This document shows positions 19,152 to 28,056 of a stretch of DNA of 41,157 nt, in pieces. Location of the stretch: the NCBI GenBank assembly GCA_020631375.1, contig JAHDHJ010000006.1, positions 1 through 41,157 of the forward strand. Reading direction: 5' to 3'. Position numbers and translations under genes: made by a program. The first letter of the stretch is position 1. Each line of letters opens with the position of its first letter. The notes under the pieces were generated by a model. The model was given only the letters and a program-made list of their open reading frames with translations, ran no database searches and was not told the origin of the DNA. The DNA comes from Saprospiraceae bacterium (GTDB lineage: Bacteria; Bacteroidota; Bacteroidia; Chitinophagales; Saprospiraceae).

Positions 19152-20999
19152 ATGAACATACTTGATATCATCCATAATAAAGTACCTGAAGCCTTAAAGG
19201 CATTATACGACTTGGATATCCCTGCTCAAAATTTGGTCATTAATGTTACCAACAAAGAATTTGAAGGAGATTATACTGTTGTTACGTTTCCATTCACGAA
19301 GCAGGCAAAAAAACGCCCCGATCAAATTGCCCAAGAAATGGGCGAATACCTTCTTGAACATGTCGACGAATTTGAAAAATTCAATGTAGTAAAAGGTTTC
19401 CTGAATCTGACCGTAGGCGATTCTTATTGGAAATCTTTCCTAGGTACTATTTTGGATAATGATGATTATGGAAAGGCAAACCCAAACGGACAAAAAGCTT
19501 TGGTCGAATTTTCATCACCCAATACTAATAAACCTCTTCATTTAGGACATATCAGAAACATTTTATTAGGATGGTCGATGGCTAAGATCCTAAAGGCATC
19601 GGGTAGTGAAGTAGTGAAAACCCAAATCATCAATGATAGGGGGATCGCCATTTGCAAATCTATGCTGGCTTGGGAGAAATTCGGTGAAGGAAAAACACCC
19701 GAATCAGAAGATGTGAAAAGTGACCATTTTGTTGGGCATTGGTATGTGATATTTGAGACTAAATTCAAGGAAGAATATAACAATTGGCAGAAAACAGATG
19801 AAGCCAAAAAATTATTATCCGAAAAAGAAGTAAAGGAAGAAAATATAGACGCATTTTTCAAAAAATACAAAAACGAATATTTCAACCAATACAGCCAACT
19901 GGGCAAAGAAGCCAAAAGTATGTTGCTGAAATGGGAAGATGGAGATCCCGCTACAAGACAACTGTGGCAAAAAATGAATGGTTGGGTCTATAATGGTTTT
20001 GAAGTAACTTATAAAGACCTAGGCGTCGATTTTGATTTGCTCTATTACGAATCAAATACTTATCTTTTAGGCAAGGATATCATCATGGACGGATTGGAAA
20101 AAGGCATTTTCTATAAAAAAGAAGACGGCTCTATTTGGATTGATCTGGAAGACCAAAAAATGGATCACAAATTAGTCCTGAGAAGCGATGGAACGTCTGT
20201 GTACATGACACAAGATATAGGTACCGCACATGAAAGATTTAAAAATCATGGCACCGAGAAAATGATCTATGTTGTGGCCGATGAGCAAAACTATCACTTC
20301 AAAGCCTTATTTGCCATTCTTGAAAAATTAGGAGAACCCTATGCCCAAGGTTGCCACCACCTATCATACGGAATGGTCAATCTTCCCACTGGTAGAATGA
20401 AATCAAGAGAAGGAACCGTCGTCGATGCAGATGATTTAATGGAAGTGGTCATTAAAGAAGCAGCAGATTCTGCGAAGGAAATAGGAGCATTGGCGGGGTT
20501 ACCGGAAGAGGAACAAAACAATATTTTCCGACAAATCGGAATGGCCGCTTTGAAGTTCTTTATCATAAAAGTCAGCCCAAGAAAATCCATGATTTTCGAC
20601 CCAACAGAATCTGTGGACATGCAAGGACAAACAGGTCCTTATGTCCAGAATGCGGGTGTAAGATGCAGATCCATTCTCCGAAAATTAGGCGAGTATGATA
20701 AATCACGCATCAAAGATTATACAGAAATTCAGGCACCGGAAAAAGAATTGCTGCAATTGCTCCATTCTTATCCTGAAGTGATACAAGAAGCAGCAAGAGA
20801 ATATGACCCATCTCATGTAGCCAATTTTTGTTATGCCCTAGCAAAGAATTTCCATAAATTCTTTAATAGTGGCTTATCGGTGATTCGAGCAGAAACAGAA
20901 GATGCCAAAGCATTTAGAGCTGCTTTAACAGAATCTACGCTTAATACATTGATTTCAAGTATGGATCTTTTAGGTATCGAAATCCCGAAAAGAATGTAA
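19152..20999 (+). CDS. argS: Arginyl-tRNA synthetase
   Basis: 615-aa ORF; FSSPNTNKPLHLGHIRNILLG (HIGH-like), YVVADEQNYHFKALF, GMVNLPTGRMKSREGTVV (KMSKS-like), C-terminal anticodon-binding region. Confidence 0.97.
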   Translation: MNILDIIHNKVPEALKALYDLDIPAQNLVINVTNKEFEGDYTVVTFPFTKQAKKRPDQIAQEMGEYLLEHVDEFEKFNVVKGFLNLTVGDSYWKSFLGTILDNDDYGKANPNGQKALVEFSSPNTNKPLHLGHIRNILLGWSMAKILKASGSEVVKTQIINDRGIAICKSMLAWEKFGEGKTPESEDVKSDHFVGHWYVIFETKFKEEYNNWQKTDEAKKLLSEKEVKEENIDAFFKKYKNEYFNQYSQLGKEAKSMLLKWEDGDPATRQLWQKMNGWVYNGFEVTYKDLGVDFDLLYYESNTYLLGKDIIMDGLEKGIFYKKEDGSIWIDLEDQKMDHKLVLRSDGTSVYMTQDIGTAHERFKNHGTEKMIYVVADEQNYHFKALFAILEKLGEPYAQGCHHLSYGMVNLPTGRMKSREGTVVDADDLMEVVIKEAADSAKEIGALAGLPEEEQNNIFRQIGMAALKFFIIKVSPRKSMIFDPTESVDMQGQTGPYVQNAGVRCRSILRKLGEYDKSRIKDYTEIQAPEKELLQLLHSYPEVIQEAAREYDPSHVANFCYALAKNFHKFFNSGLSVIRAETEDAKAFRAALTESTLNTLISSMDLLGIEIPKRM

Positions 21000-21015
21000 G
21001 GAATTCAGCTGGCAC

Positions 21016-21054
21016 AATTTCAGGATTAAATTCCGAATTTAATCCTGAAATTTT
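21016..21054 (+). terminator. AT-rich 17-bp perfect hairpin with 3-nt loop, probable argS terminator
   Basis: aatttcaggattaaatt-ccg-aatttaatcctgaaatt followed by tt, 16 bp after the argS stop. Confidence 0.6.
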
Positions 21055-21078
21055 CAGTACCTTTTAATCGGAAAAAAT

Positions 21079-21086
21079 TACCTTTG
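21079..21086 (+). promoter_or_regulatory. Candidate -7 element (TACCTTTG) immediately upstream of pyrR
   Basis: Exact TAnnTTTG match 5 bp before the pyrR ATG. Confidence 0.35.
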
Positions 21087-21091
21087 TAAAC

Positions 21092-21640
21092 ATGGAAAAC
21101 AAGGGCCGGATCATATTGAAGGATCAACAATTCAAATTGACCATAGATCGATTGTGCCACCAATTGATTGAAACCCACAACGATTTCAGCCATTCTTGCA
21201 TCATTGGCATCCAACCCAAAGGTACTTTCTTAGCCCAAAGATTACATGCTCGTTTATTGGAACTGACTGATATTCCAAAGATCGACCTAGGCATTTTGGA
21301 TGTGACCTTTTATAGGGATGATTTTCGCACAAGGGACAAACCCCTTGCCGCCAATAAGACCATCATGGATTTTCTAGTAGAAAACAAACAAGTTATCCTT
21401 ACGGATGATGTGTTGTATTCTGGTAGAACGGTAAGAGCAGCCCTTACTGCCTTAGAGCATTATGGACGGGCAGACAGTATAGAGTTGGTTTCGATGGTTG
21501 ATCGTAGATTCAACCGCCATTTACCCATCAAATCCGATTATATTGGAATTAGGGTGGATGCACTGGATGAAGCGTATGTAAGAGTGGAATGGGATGAAGT
21601 GCAGGGCAAGGATCGGGTCATATTGTTTCCTAAAAAATAA
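21092..21640 (+). CDS. pyrR: Bifunctional pyr operon regulator/uracil phosphoribosyltransferase PyrR
   Basis: 182-aa ORF; CIIGIQPKGTFLAQRL, LDVTFYRDDFRTRDKPL, VILTDDVLYSGRTVRAALTAL (PRPP loop). Confidence 0.95.
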   Translation: MENKGRIILKDQQFKLTIDRLCHQLIETHNDFSHSCIIGIQPKGTFLAQRLHARLLELTDIPKIDLGILDVTFYRDDFRTRDKPLAANKTIMDFLVENKQVILTDDVLYSGRTVRAALTALEHYGRADSIELVSMVDRRFNRHLPIKSDYIGIRVDALDEAYVRVEWDEVQGKDRVILFPKK

Positions 21641-21657
21641 AACTAAATCGAAAACTT

Positions 21658-22593
21658 GTGTCACAAAACCAATTAAGTACAAGGCACCTTTTAGGCATCA
21701 AACACCTTACCGTAGAAGATATACGCCTAATTTTTGATACCGCACTTGAATTCAAAGAGGTTATTAATAGGCCCATAAAGAAAGTACCTTCACTAAGAGA
21801 TATCACCGTAGCCAATCTTTTTTTTGAAAATTCCACCCGTACCCGCATTTCTTTCGAGCTGGCTGAAAAACGCCTTTCGGCGGATGTTGTCAACTTTTCT
21901 GCTTCATCTTCTTCCGTAAAAAAGGGAGAAACATTACTGGATACCGTCAACAATATCCTTTCCATGAAAGTGGATATGGTGGTCATGAGACACCCAGCGC
22001 CCGGAGCTCCCATATATCTTTCCAAAAGAATTCCGGCCAACATCATCAATGCCGGAGATGGGACACATGAACATCCTACACAAGCACTCTTGGATGCTTT
22101 TTCCATGCAACTTGCCCTCAATGATGAACTGAAAGGAAAAAATATTGCCATTTTTGGGGATATATTACATTCAAGAGTGGCAATGAGTAATATCTTTTGT
22201 TTGAAAAAACTGGGAGCAAATGTAAGATTATGCGGACCACCTACACTTATCCCAAAACATATCCATAAATTAGGTGTAGATGTTAGTTATGATATTCGGA
22301 AAACTCTCGAATGGTGTGATATTGCTAATGTGCTCAGAATCCAATTGGAACGTCAAGACATTAAATATTTCCCTTCGTTAAGAGAATACCATAACCATTT
22401 TGGGATCAGTAAAAAATTATTAGACAGTTTAGATAACCCAGTTATTGTGATGCACCCAGGGCCTATCAATAGGGGTGTAGAACTAACTAGTGATGTAGCA
22501 GATTCAGATCAATCCATTATCCTTCAACAAGTTGAGAATGGAGTAGCTATCAGAATGGCTATCTTATATTTATTGTCAACTTTAAGAGCTTAA
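21658..22593 (+). CDS. pyrB: Aspartate carbamoyltransferase catalytic subunit (GTG start)
   Basis: 311-aa ORF; FFENSTRTRISFELAEKRL, SVKKGETLLDTVNNI, MRHPAPGAP, GDGTHEHPTQALLDAFS, VMHPGPINRGVEL. Confidence 0.96.
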   Translation: MSQNQLSTRHLLGIKHLTVEDIRLIFDTALEFKEVINRPIKKVPSLRDITVANLFFENSTRTRISFELAEKRLSADVVNFSASSSSVKKGETLLDTVNNILSMKVDMVVMRHPAPGAPIYLSKRIPANIINAGDGTHEHPTQALLDAFSMQLALNDELKGKNIAIFGDILHSRVAMSNIFCLKKLGANVRLCGPPTLIPKHIHKLGVDVSYDIRKTLEWCDIANVLRIQLERQDIKYFPSLREYHNHFGISKKLLDSLDNPVIVMHPGPINRGVELTSDVADSDQSIILQQVENGVAIRMAILYLLSTLRA

Positions 22594-22772
22594 TATATTC
22601 ACAATTTCAGAATTGGAACCGTTCTACTACTAGAATAATAAACCTTTTGTCACAATTTTGATGCAAAACTTGCAGTTTATCGCATTAAAATCATTTTGAT
22701 AGACCACAAAATATTATTATCTTGTGTAAAATGATACTTATAAGTATTGAGTCTAATCTAAAAAAACTGATC

Positions 22773-25700
22773 ATGAATAATCGATGGATAAAAATCTATT
22801 TCTTTGTTTGTCTTATTATCCTAACTTCATTTGGATTACAAGCACAAAACTGTAGTGGTATAATTGCTGATAACAAATCTCCAGGGAGCATACAGCTTTT
22901 ATCCTCAGAAAAAAAGCAATTGGCTATACGCTCTGGCTCAAATTATGAATTCTCGTTAGAAAATAAAAATGATGGATTTTACATGACCATCTATTCTAAA
23001 GGAGGAGCCCGATTGAATCAAGACGATAAGGTAGTATTTGAGGATGTCAATAAAAAGAAAAAGGTTTATGCATTCGAATCCATGTCTGATTTGAGAAAGA
23101 ATTCTTCTGGAATACCGCATTATACCAATAGTTTAACAGTAGATTTGGGCTTTCTTCAATGGTTGTCTTCTAATAAGATAAATAGAATTTTATTGTTGGA
23201 TCAAATGACTGGAAAGGGGCTTCAACTCACTTTTCCTGCTTCAACACAAACTGAATTGAAGAATGTTTTTGCCTGTGTTAATAGAACATTGGACAAAAGC
23301 AAAGTTTCTCCCAATGCAAAAAGAGATAATTCTATCAATAGTGGAATAGCTGGCAAAAGTGGAGGAAGTAAATCTACTAAAAGCAAATCTTCAGGTGGAG
23401 GCAAAGTAAATCCTGAAGATGAAAAAGAAGTGAGGAATTTACAAGAAGAATTAATGGCTTTAAAAGCTAGGCTTAAAGATGAAATCATAGCAGAGAAGGA
23501 AAAAGGGGATGCTATGAAGAAGCAACTACAGGCAGAGGTTGGTACATCAAGGGAAGCAGCTACCGCAAAGAAAAATGAATTTGCCCAAGAAGTACTGGCA
23601 GCTCGTAAAAGAGCAGACGAAGAAATTCAAAAAGCATTGAAAGATGAGGCAAATGCCATTCAGATTGCTAAAGAGAAAGCAAGTGGAGAAATCGAGAAAA
23701 TTGCTTTATCCGTCCAAGAATCTAAACAAAAAGCAGCAGAAGAAGTCCAAAAAGCGAAATTAAGATCAGCAGAAGAAGTGGCCGCAGCTCGTCAAAAAGC
23801 AGCAGAGGAGCTTGTGGAGGTCAAGAAAAATTTAGATGTAGCCAAACAAGAATATGCAGATGAAGTAGCATCGGCAAGGGAAAATTCTACATTAGAATTA
23901 CAAAAGATTAGGGAAGAAACAGCTGCTGTTATTGCCGAAGCCAGACAAAAAGCAAAAGAAGAAAAGAATAAAACAGCAGAAGATGTTGTCAATATGAAAA
24001 AAACTGCATCGGAGCAAATTTTGGAAATCAAGGAAGCTACCGCTGAAGAAATCGCAAGAATTAAGGAAAATGCTGTATTAGAAAAAGAAAAAGTTGCATT
24101 TGATGTTGCGGAATCCAAAAGAAATGCAGCAGAAGAAAAGGCCCTGGTCCGTGAATCGAGTGCTGCCGAGGTTGCTGATATGAAAGAAAAAGCAGCATTA
24201 GAAAAAGAAACCACTGCACGAGAAGTGGCGGAATCAAAAAAACGGGCTGCCGAAGAAATTTCATCAGCTAAAAAGCAAGTGGCAGAAGAAAAGCAAATCG
24301 CTAAAAGTCGAATTGATTCTACCAAACAAGATGTTGCCGCTGAAGTTTTAGATGCCAGAAAAGAAGGTGAAAAACAAAAGGCAGCTTCAGCTGCAGATGT
24401 GGCTGCTGCCAAAGAAAAAGCAGCTGCAACCATCAAAGATATTAATGCTGAAGAGGCAGAACGAGTTAAGTTAGCACGAGACAAGGCCACTGAAGAAAAA
24501 TCCAAAATAGCGGGAGAAGTCGCAAATGCGAGAAATAAGGCAGCAGAAGAAATCAAGAGAATCCAAGAAGAAGTAGCTGCAGCTGTCGAAATAGCGAAGA
24601 AGAAAGAAATGGAGGTGAAAGAGCAATCTGCAAAAGAAGTGACAGATGCCAGATCCAGGGCAGGAGAAGAGATTCAGAAGGCGAATGAAGAAGCGAAAAA
24701 CAGAGTGACAGAAGCCAAAACAAGTTCTGAAGATGCAAAATCCAAATACGCTTCAGATGTTCAGGCTGCCCAAGCAGCTGCCCAAGCCAAAATACAAGAG
24801 ATACAAACAGAAATGGCTGCAAAAATGAAGGATATCAAAGCTAAAGAAGCCGAATCTAAAGATATGTCTGTAGAAGATGTTCAAGCAGCAAAAGAAAGGG
24901 CTGGCTCAGAAATAGCAAAGGCTAGGGAGTTGGCGGCTCAGGAAATAGCAAAGGCCAAAGAAGAAACGGCCAAGGCAAAACAAGCTTCTGCCGAGCAAGT
25001 GGCAGAAGCTCAAAAAGCTGCTGCTGAAAACATCTCTAAGACAAGGGAACAAGAAGCGGAACAAGTTCGTTTGGCAAAAGAAAATGCAGCTAATGAAAAA
25101 CAAAAAATTGCTGAGGATGTTGCAGCAGCCAAAGAAAAAGGAATGTTGGAAATCAATGAAACGAAAAGAGTAACAGCCGAAGAAGTAAAAACAGTGAAAG
25201 AATCTGCAGCTAAAGCAAAAGAGGAAGCTAGATTGGCGGAGTTGGAAGCTAAACAAAATGCAGCAGAAGAAATTGCTCTGGCAAAAGAAACTGCGGCAAA
25301 AGAAGTTTCTCAGACCAAGCAAAATGCAGCTACTGAAATCCAAGAAACTAAGATAGATGCCGAAACTAAAAAGGCACAATATGCTCAAGATGTCGCCGAA
25401 GCTAAAGCCAAAGCCTTAGAAGAAATCAAGGCTGATCAAGAAAAATCAGCGGAAGAAATTGCTGCGGCTAGGGAAGAAACAAATGCAAAGAAAGCTCAAT
25501 ACAACCAAGAAGCAGAAGAAGCTCGAAAAGCATCTCAAGAAGAAATTTCAGCAGGAAAGAAAGCTGCTTCTGATGAAGTTTATGCTGCTAAACAAGAAGC
25601 GGCGTTAGAAATCGAACGTGTAAAAGAAGCCAATGAAGCCAAAATAAAGGATGAAGAAGCTAAATTGACCGAGGTTCAGACCAAAGTTCAGGAAACGGAG

Positions 25701-25778
25701 GAAATTCTAAAAGATTTATTAGAAGAAATCGAAAAATTGAGACAGGAGAAGGAAGAAGAACAAGGGGATGGCAATTAA
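22773..25778 (+). CDS. Large exported coiled-coil protein (Ala/Glu/Lys-rich, hendecad-like repeats)
   Basis: ORF track starts at 22722, but the in-frame ATG at 22773 (MNNRWIKIYFFVCLIILTSFGLQAQ) gives a better signal peptide. A ~170-aa N-terminal domain and Ser/Lys/Gly linker are followed by ~780 aa of AAEEVxxAKxK-type repeats. Confidence 0.85.
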   Translation: MNNRWIKIYFFVCLIILTSFGLQAQNCSGIIADNKSPGSIQLLSSEKKQLAIRSGSNYEFSLENKNDGFYMTIYSKGGARLNQDDKVVFEDVNKKKKVYAFESMSDLRKNSSGIPHYTNSLTVDLGFLQWLSSNKINRILLLDQMTGKGLQLTFPASTQTELKNVFACVNRTLDKSKVSPNAKRDNSINSGIAGKSGGSKSTKSKSSGGGKVNPEDEKEVRNLQEELMALKARLKDEIIAEKEKGDAMKKQLQAEVGTSREAATAKKNEFAQEVLAARKRADEEIQKALKDEANAIQIAKEKASGEIEKIALSVQESKQKAAEEVQKAKLRSAEEVAAARQKAAEELVEVKKNLDVAKQEYADEVASARENSTLELQKIREETAAVIAEARQKAKEEKNKTAEDVVNMKKTASEQILEIKEATAEEIARIKENAVLEKEKVAFDVAESKRNAAEEKALVRESSAAEVADMKEKAALEKETTAREVAESKKRAAEEISSAKKQVAEEKQIAKSRIDSTKQDVAAEVLDARKEGEKQKAASAADVAAAKEKAAATIKDINAEEAERVKLARDKATEEKSKIAGEVANARNKAAEEIKRIQEEVAAAVEIAKKKEMEVKEQSAKEVTDARSRAGEEIQKANEEAKNRVTEAKTSSEDAKSKYASDVQAAQAAAQAKIQEIQTEMAAKMKDIKAKEAESKDMSVEDVQAAKERAGSEIAKARELAAQEIAKAKEETAKAKQASAEQVAEAQKAAAENISKTREQEAEQVRLAKENAANEKQKIAEDVAAAKEKGMLEINETKRVTAEEVKTVKESAAKAKEEARLAELEAKQNAAEEIALAKETAAKEVSQTKQNAATEIQETKIDAETKKAQYAQDVAEAKAKALEEIKADQEKSAEEIAAAREETNAKKAQYNQEAEEARKASQEEISAGKKAASDEVYAAKQEAALEIERVKEANEAKIKDEEAKLTEVQTKVQETEEILKDLLEEIEKLRQEKEEEQGDGN

Positions 25779-25798
25779 ATCACATTAGATAGAAACAT

Positions 25799-25836
25799 AA
25801 AAAGAGGGGCAAAATAAATTTTGCCCCTCTTTTTTG
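25799..25836 (+). terminator. Intrinsic terminator after the coiled-coil gene
   Basis: aaaagaggggcaaaa-taaa-ttttgcccctctttttt. Confidence 0.88.
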
Positions 25837-25955
25837 TCCTAAGTTTCACAGAGATGCCTATAATCATACTTTTTTATGCTTAAGAAGTATGATAACAGGT
25901 AATAATATTGATTAAAACCCTTACTTTTAAGGGGAAATAATCAAAAGCTACTTCA

Positions 25956-26720
25956 ATGGTCATAAATAGAGGGCATTCCGGAGAGGATTTGTTATTAGCT
26001 GTTATTTTGACAGATAAGGATCGTAAAATCCAATGGACAAATGATGATTTCACCCAAATTACCGGTTACCATCTGAAAGAAGTAAAAGGAAAGAAACCTA
26101 GCATATTACAAGGTCAAAATACCGAACCCGATGTCGTCCAGGAAATACGGAGGGCTCTATCTAACATATTACCCATCAAAACCGAAATCACCAACTATAG
26201 AAAAAATGGACAAGAATATCTATGTAAGTTGGTAATATACCCCTTATTCAATGAGAATGAAGAACATACCCATTACCTGGCCTTTGAGATTGACGGAGAT
26301 AAAATCAAGGAAGATAGTGATATTTCCATCATGCAATTGCAGCCACGTTATAGAAGCAGTAGTCTTTCTAATGTAAAGGCTCTTGATATTTATGTTCGCC
26401 TCAATCTCCTTTTCGAAAGAGAAAAAATTTACTTGGATCCTACGCTTAAATTAAAGAATCTGACCAATCGTTTAGGAACGAATACAAGATACTTATCGCA
26501 AGTAGTGAATAGGGAAACAGGGAACAATGTGTTATACTTCATCAATAAATATAGAATTGAGGAAGCTAAAAAGAAAATCCAAGATCCGAACCTGAAACAT
26601 CTTACTACCTATGGAATTGCTCAATTATGCGGTTTTAGAAATAAATCCACATTTTATAAAGTCTTTAAGGAATTTGAAGGTCTGACACCCAAAGACTATC
26701 TAAGGGAGTTGAATAAATAA
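25956..26720 (+). CDS. PAS (LOV-like) sensor domain plus AraC-type HTH regulator
   Basis: N-terminal ILTDKDRKIQWTNDDFTQITGYHLKEVKGKKPSILQGQNTEP...NYRKNGQEYLCKLVIYPL; C-terminal NKYRIEEAKKKIQDP...GIAQLCGFRNKSTFYKVFKEFEGLTPKDYLREL. Confidence 0.88.
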   Translation: MVINRGHSGEDLLLAVILTDKDRKIQWTNDDFTQITGYHLKEVKGKKPSILQGQNTEPDVVQEIRRALSNILPIKTEITNYRKNGQEYLCKLVIYPLFNENEEHTHYLAFEIDGDKIKEDSDISIMQLQPRYRSSSLSNVKALDIYVRLNLLFEREKIYLDPTLKLKNLTNRLGTNTRYLSQVVNRETGNNVLYFINKYRIEEAKKKIQDPNLKHLTTYGIAQLCGFRNKSTFYKVFKEFEGLTPKDYLRELNK

Positions 26721-26728
26721 AACGACCC

Positions 26729-27346
26729 TTAGATTTTCAAATATTGTCTTACAATTTCTTTTATATTCGGATATATAGGCAAGTAAGATGTTGTAAAATC
26801 GTTTACATCCACCCATTCTACCTTATCAATGTCCTCTTCGGTTTGTGGTATGGTGGCTTGGTTGGGTGCCGTCATTAGAAACCAATGGGATATCTTCATT
26901 ACCCTTTTTCCATGTCTATTTCTGAAAGAATGATACGTTGTTCCGATTAAATCATGCCGGCTCACATCACTAATCCCCGTTTCTTCCATCACCTCTCGAA
27001 CAGCCGCGGCTTCAATGGTTTCTCCACTATCCAATTTTCCTTTCGGTAAATCCCAATGCCCCCGCCTGAATATCGCTAATAATTTTTCATCCTCATTAAA
27101 AACCAAGCCTCCGGAGGCTTCAACTATTTCGAACAATCGAAAGAAATCATTTTTCAGTTTTTCCAAATTTCTTGAAAATATTTGAATCGACTCCAAACTA
27201 TTCACTTTCTCAAGTGTATCTATGTATTGAAGCAGTGTAACCGGCTTGTTGATATAGACAGCTGTTAAATTTTTAGCATCGCCGGCATGATAATGTTCGA
27301 ATCCTTGGAGGTAAAGCGGTATATCGTTGATGTATATTTTGTACAT
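26729..27346 (-). CDS. NUDIX hydrolase
   Basis: Nudix box GKLDSGETIEAAAVREVMEETGISD. Confidence 0.94.
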   Translation of the reverse strand: MYKIYINDIPLYLQGFEHYHAGDAKNLTAVYINKPVTLLQYIDTLEKVNSLESIQIFSRNLEKLKNDFFRLFEIVEASGGLVFNEDEKLLAIFRRGHWDLPKGKLDSGETIEAAAVREVMEETGISDVSRHDLIGTTYHSFRNRHGKRVMKISHWFLMTAPNQATIPQTEEDIDKVEWVDVNDFTTSYLPIYPNIKEIVRQYLKI

Positions 27347-27376
27347 TTGTCCGAATTTAAGTAAAAATACATTTAA

Positions 27377-28006
27377 GTGGAAAAATCACTGGCTCAAAAG
27401 TTATTGCAAATAAAGGCAATAAGATTGAATCTACAAAAGCCTTTCACTTGGGCTTCAGGAATAAAATCTCCCATTTATTGCGATAATCGGGTTATCCTTT
27501 CATATCCCGAAATAAGGAATTTGGTTAAGAAAGGCTTGGTAGACTTATCAAAAGAATTTGATTTTGATGTGGTTGCCGGAGTGGCGACTGCAGGAATCGC
27601 CCATGGAGCCTTACTCGCTGATGCATTGGAAAAGCCTTTCATTTATGTTAGAAGCAAGAAGAAAGGACATGGACGCCAAAACCTGATAGAAGGTCATTTG
27701 GAACAAGGAACCAAGGTTCTGATGGTTGAAGATCTGATTTCTACCGGAGGTAGCTGTATTAAGGCGATTGAAGGTGTTCGTGAAGCGGGTGGGGAAGTAG
27801 TCGGCGTTTTGGCTTTGTTCACGTATGGTTTCCAAGAATCTATTGATGCTTTCCAAAATATAGGATGTACTTTTAAAACCTTGAGTCATTACGATGCTCT
27901 TTTGGAATTTGCCTTAGAACAAGGCGACCTTGATTCATCAGGCAAGTCTTTTTTACAAGAATGGAGGAAAAATCCACGGAAATGGAGTGAGCAATTTACA
28001 GTATGA
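27377..28006 (+). CDS. pyrE: Orotate phosphoribosyltransferase (GTG start)
   Basis: 209-aa ORF; FTWASGIKSPIYCDNRVILSYPEIR, VAGVATAGIAHGALLAD, VLMVEDLISTGGSCI. Confidence 0.96.
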   Translation: MEKSLAQKLLQIKAIRLNLQKPFTWASGIKSPIYCDNRVILSYPEIRNLVKKGLVDLSKEFDFDVVAGVATAGIAHGALLADALEKPFIYVRSKKKGHGRQNLIEGHLEQGTKVLMVEDLISTGGSCIKAIEGVREAGGEVVGVLALFTYGFQESIDAFQNIGCTFKTLSHYDALLEFALEQGDLDSSGKSFLQEWRKNPRKWSEQFTV

Positions 28007-28056
28007 TTATAACCCATCTTTAATCATTCATAAATCATAAAACTAATAACAGATAT

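Noticed and set aside
23222-25388. Long antisense ORFs inside the coiled-coil gene (23222-23488, 23792-24556, 24061-24264, 24553-24822, 24906-25388)
   Set aside because: Low-complexity Ser/Ala/Phe/Leu translations are the expected mirror of Ala/Glu/Lys-rich codons on the other strand; no start context or domain.
25956-26720. Blue-light LOV photoreceptor
   Set aside because: The adduct-forming cysteine of LOV domains is not present in the KPSILQG motif; kept only as a LOV-like PAS observation.
27296-27312. gttcgaatcctt, similar to a tRNA T-arm
   Set aside because: Lies inside the NUDIX coding sequence; no acceptor stem, anticodon arm or CCA end could be assembled.
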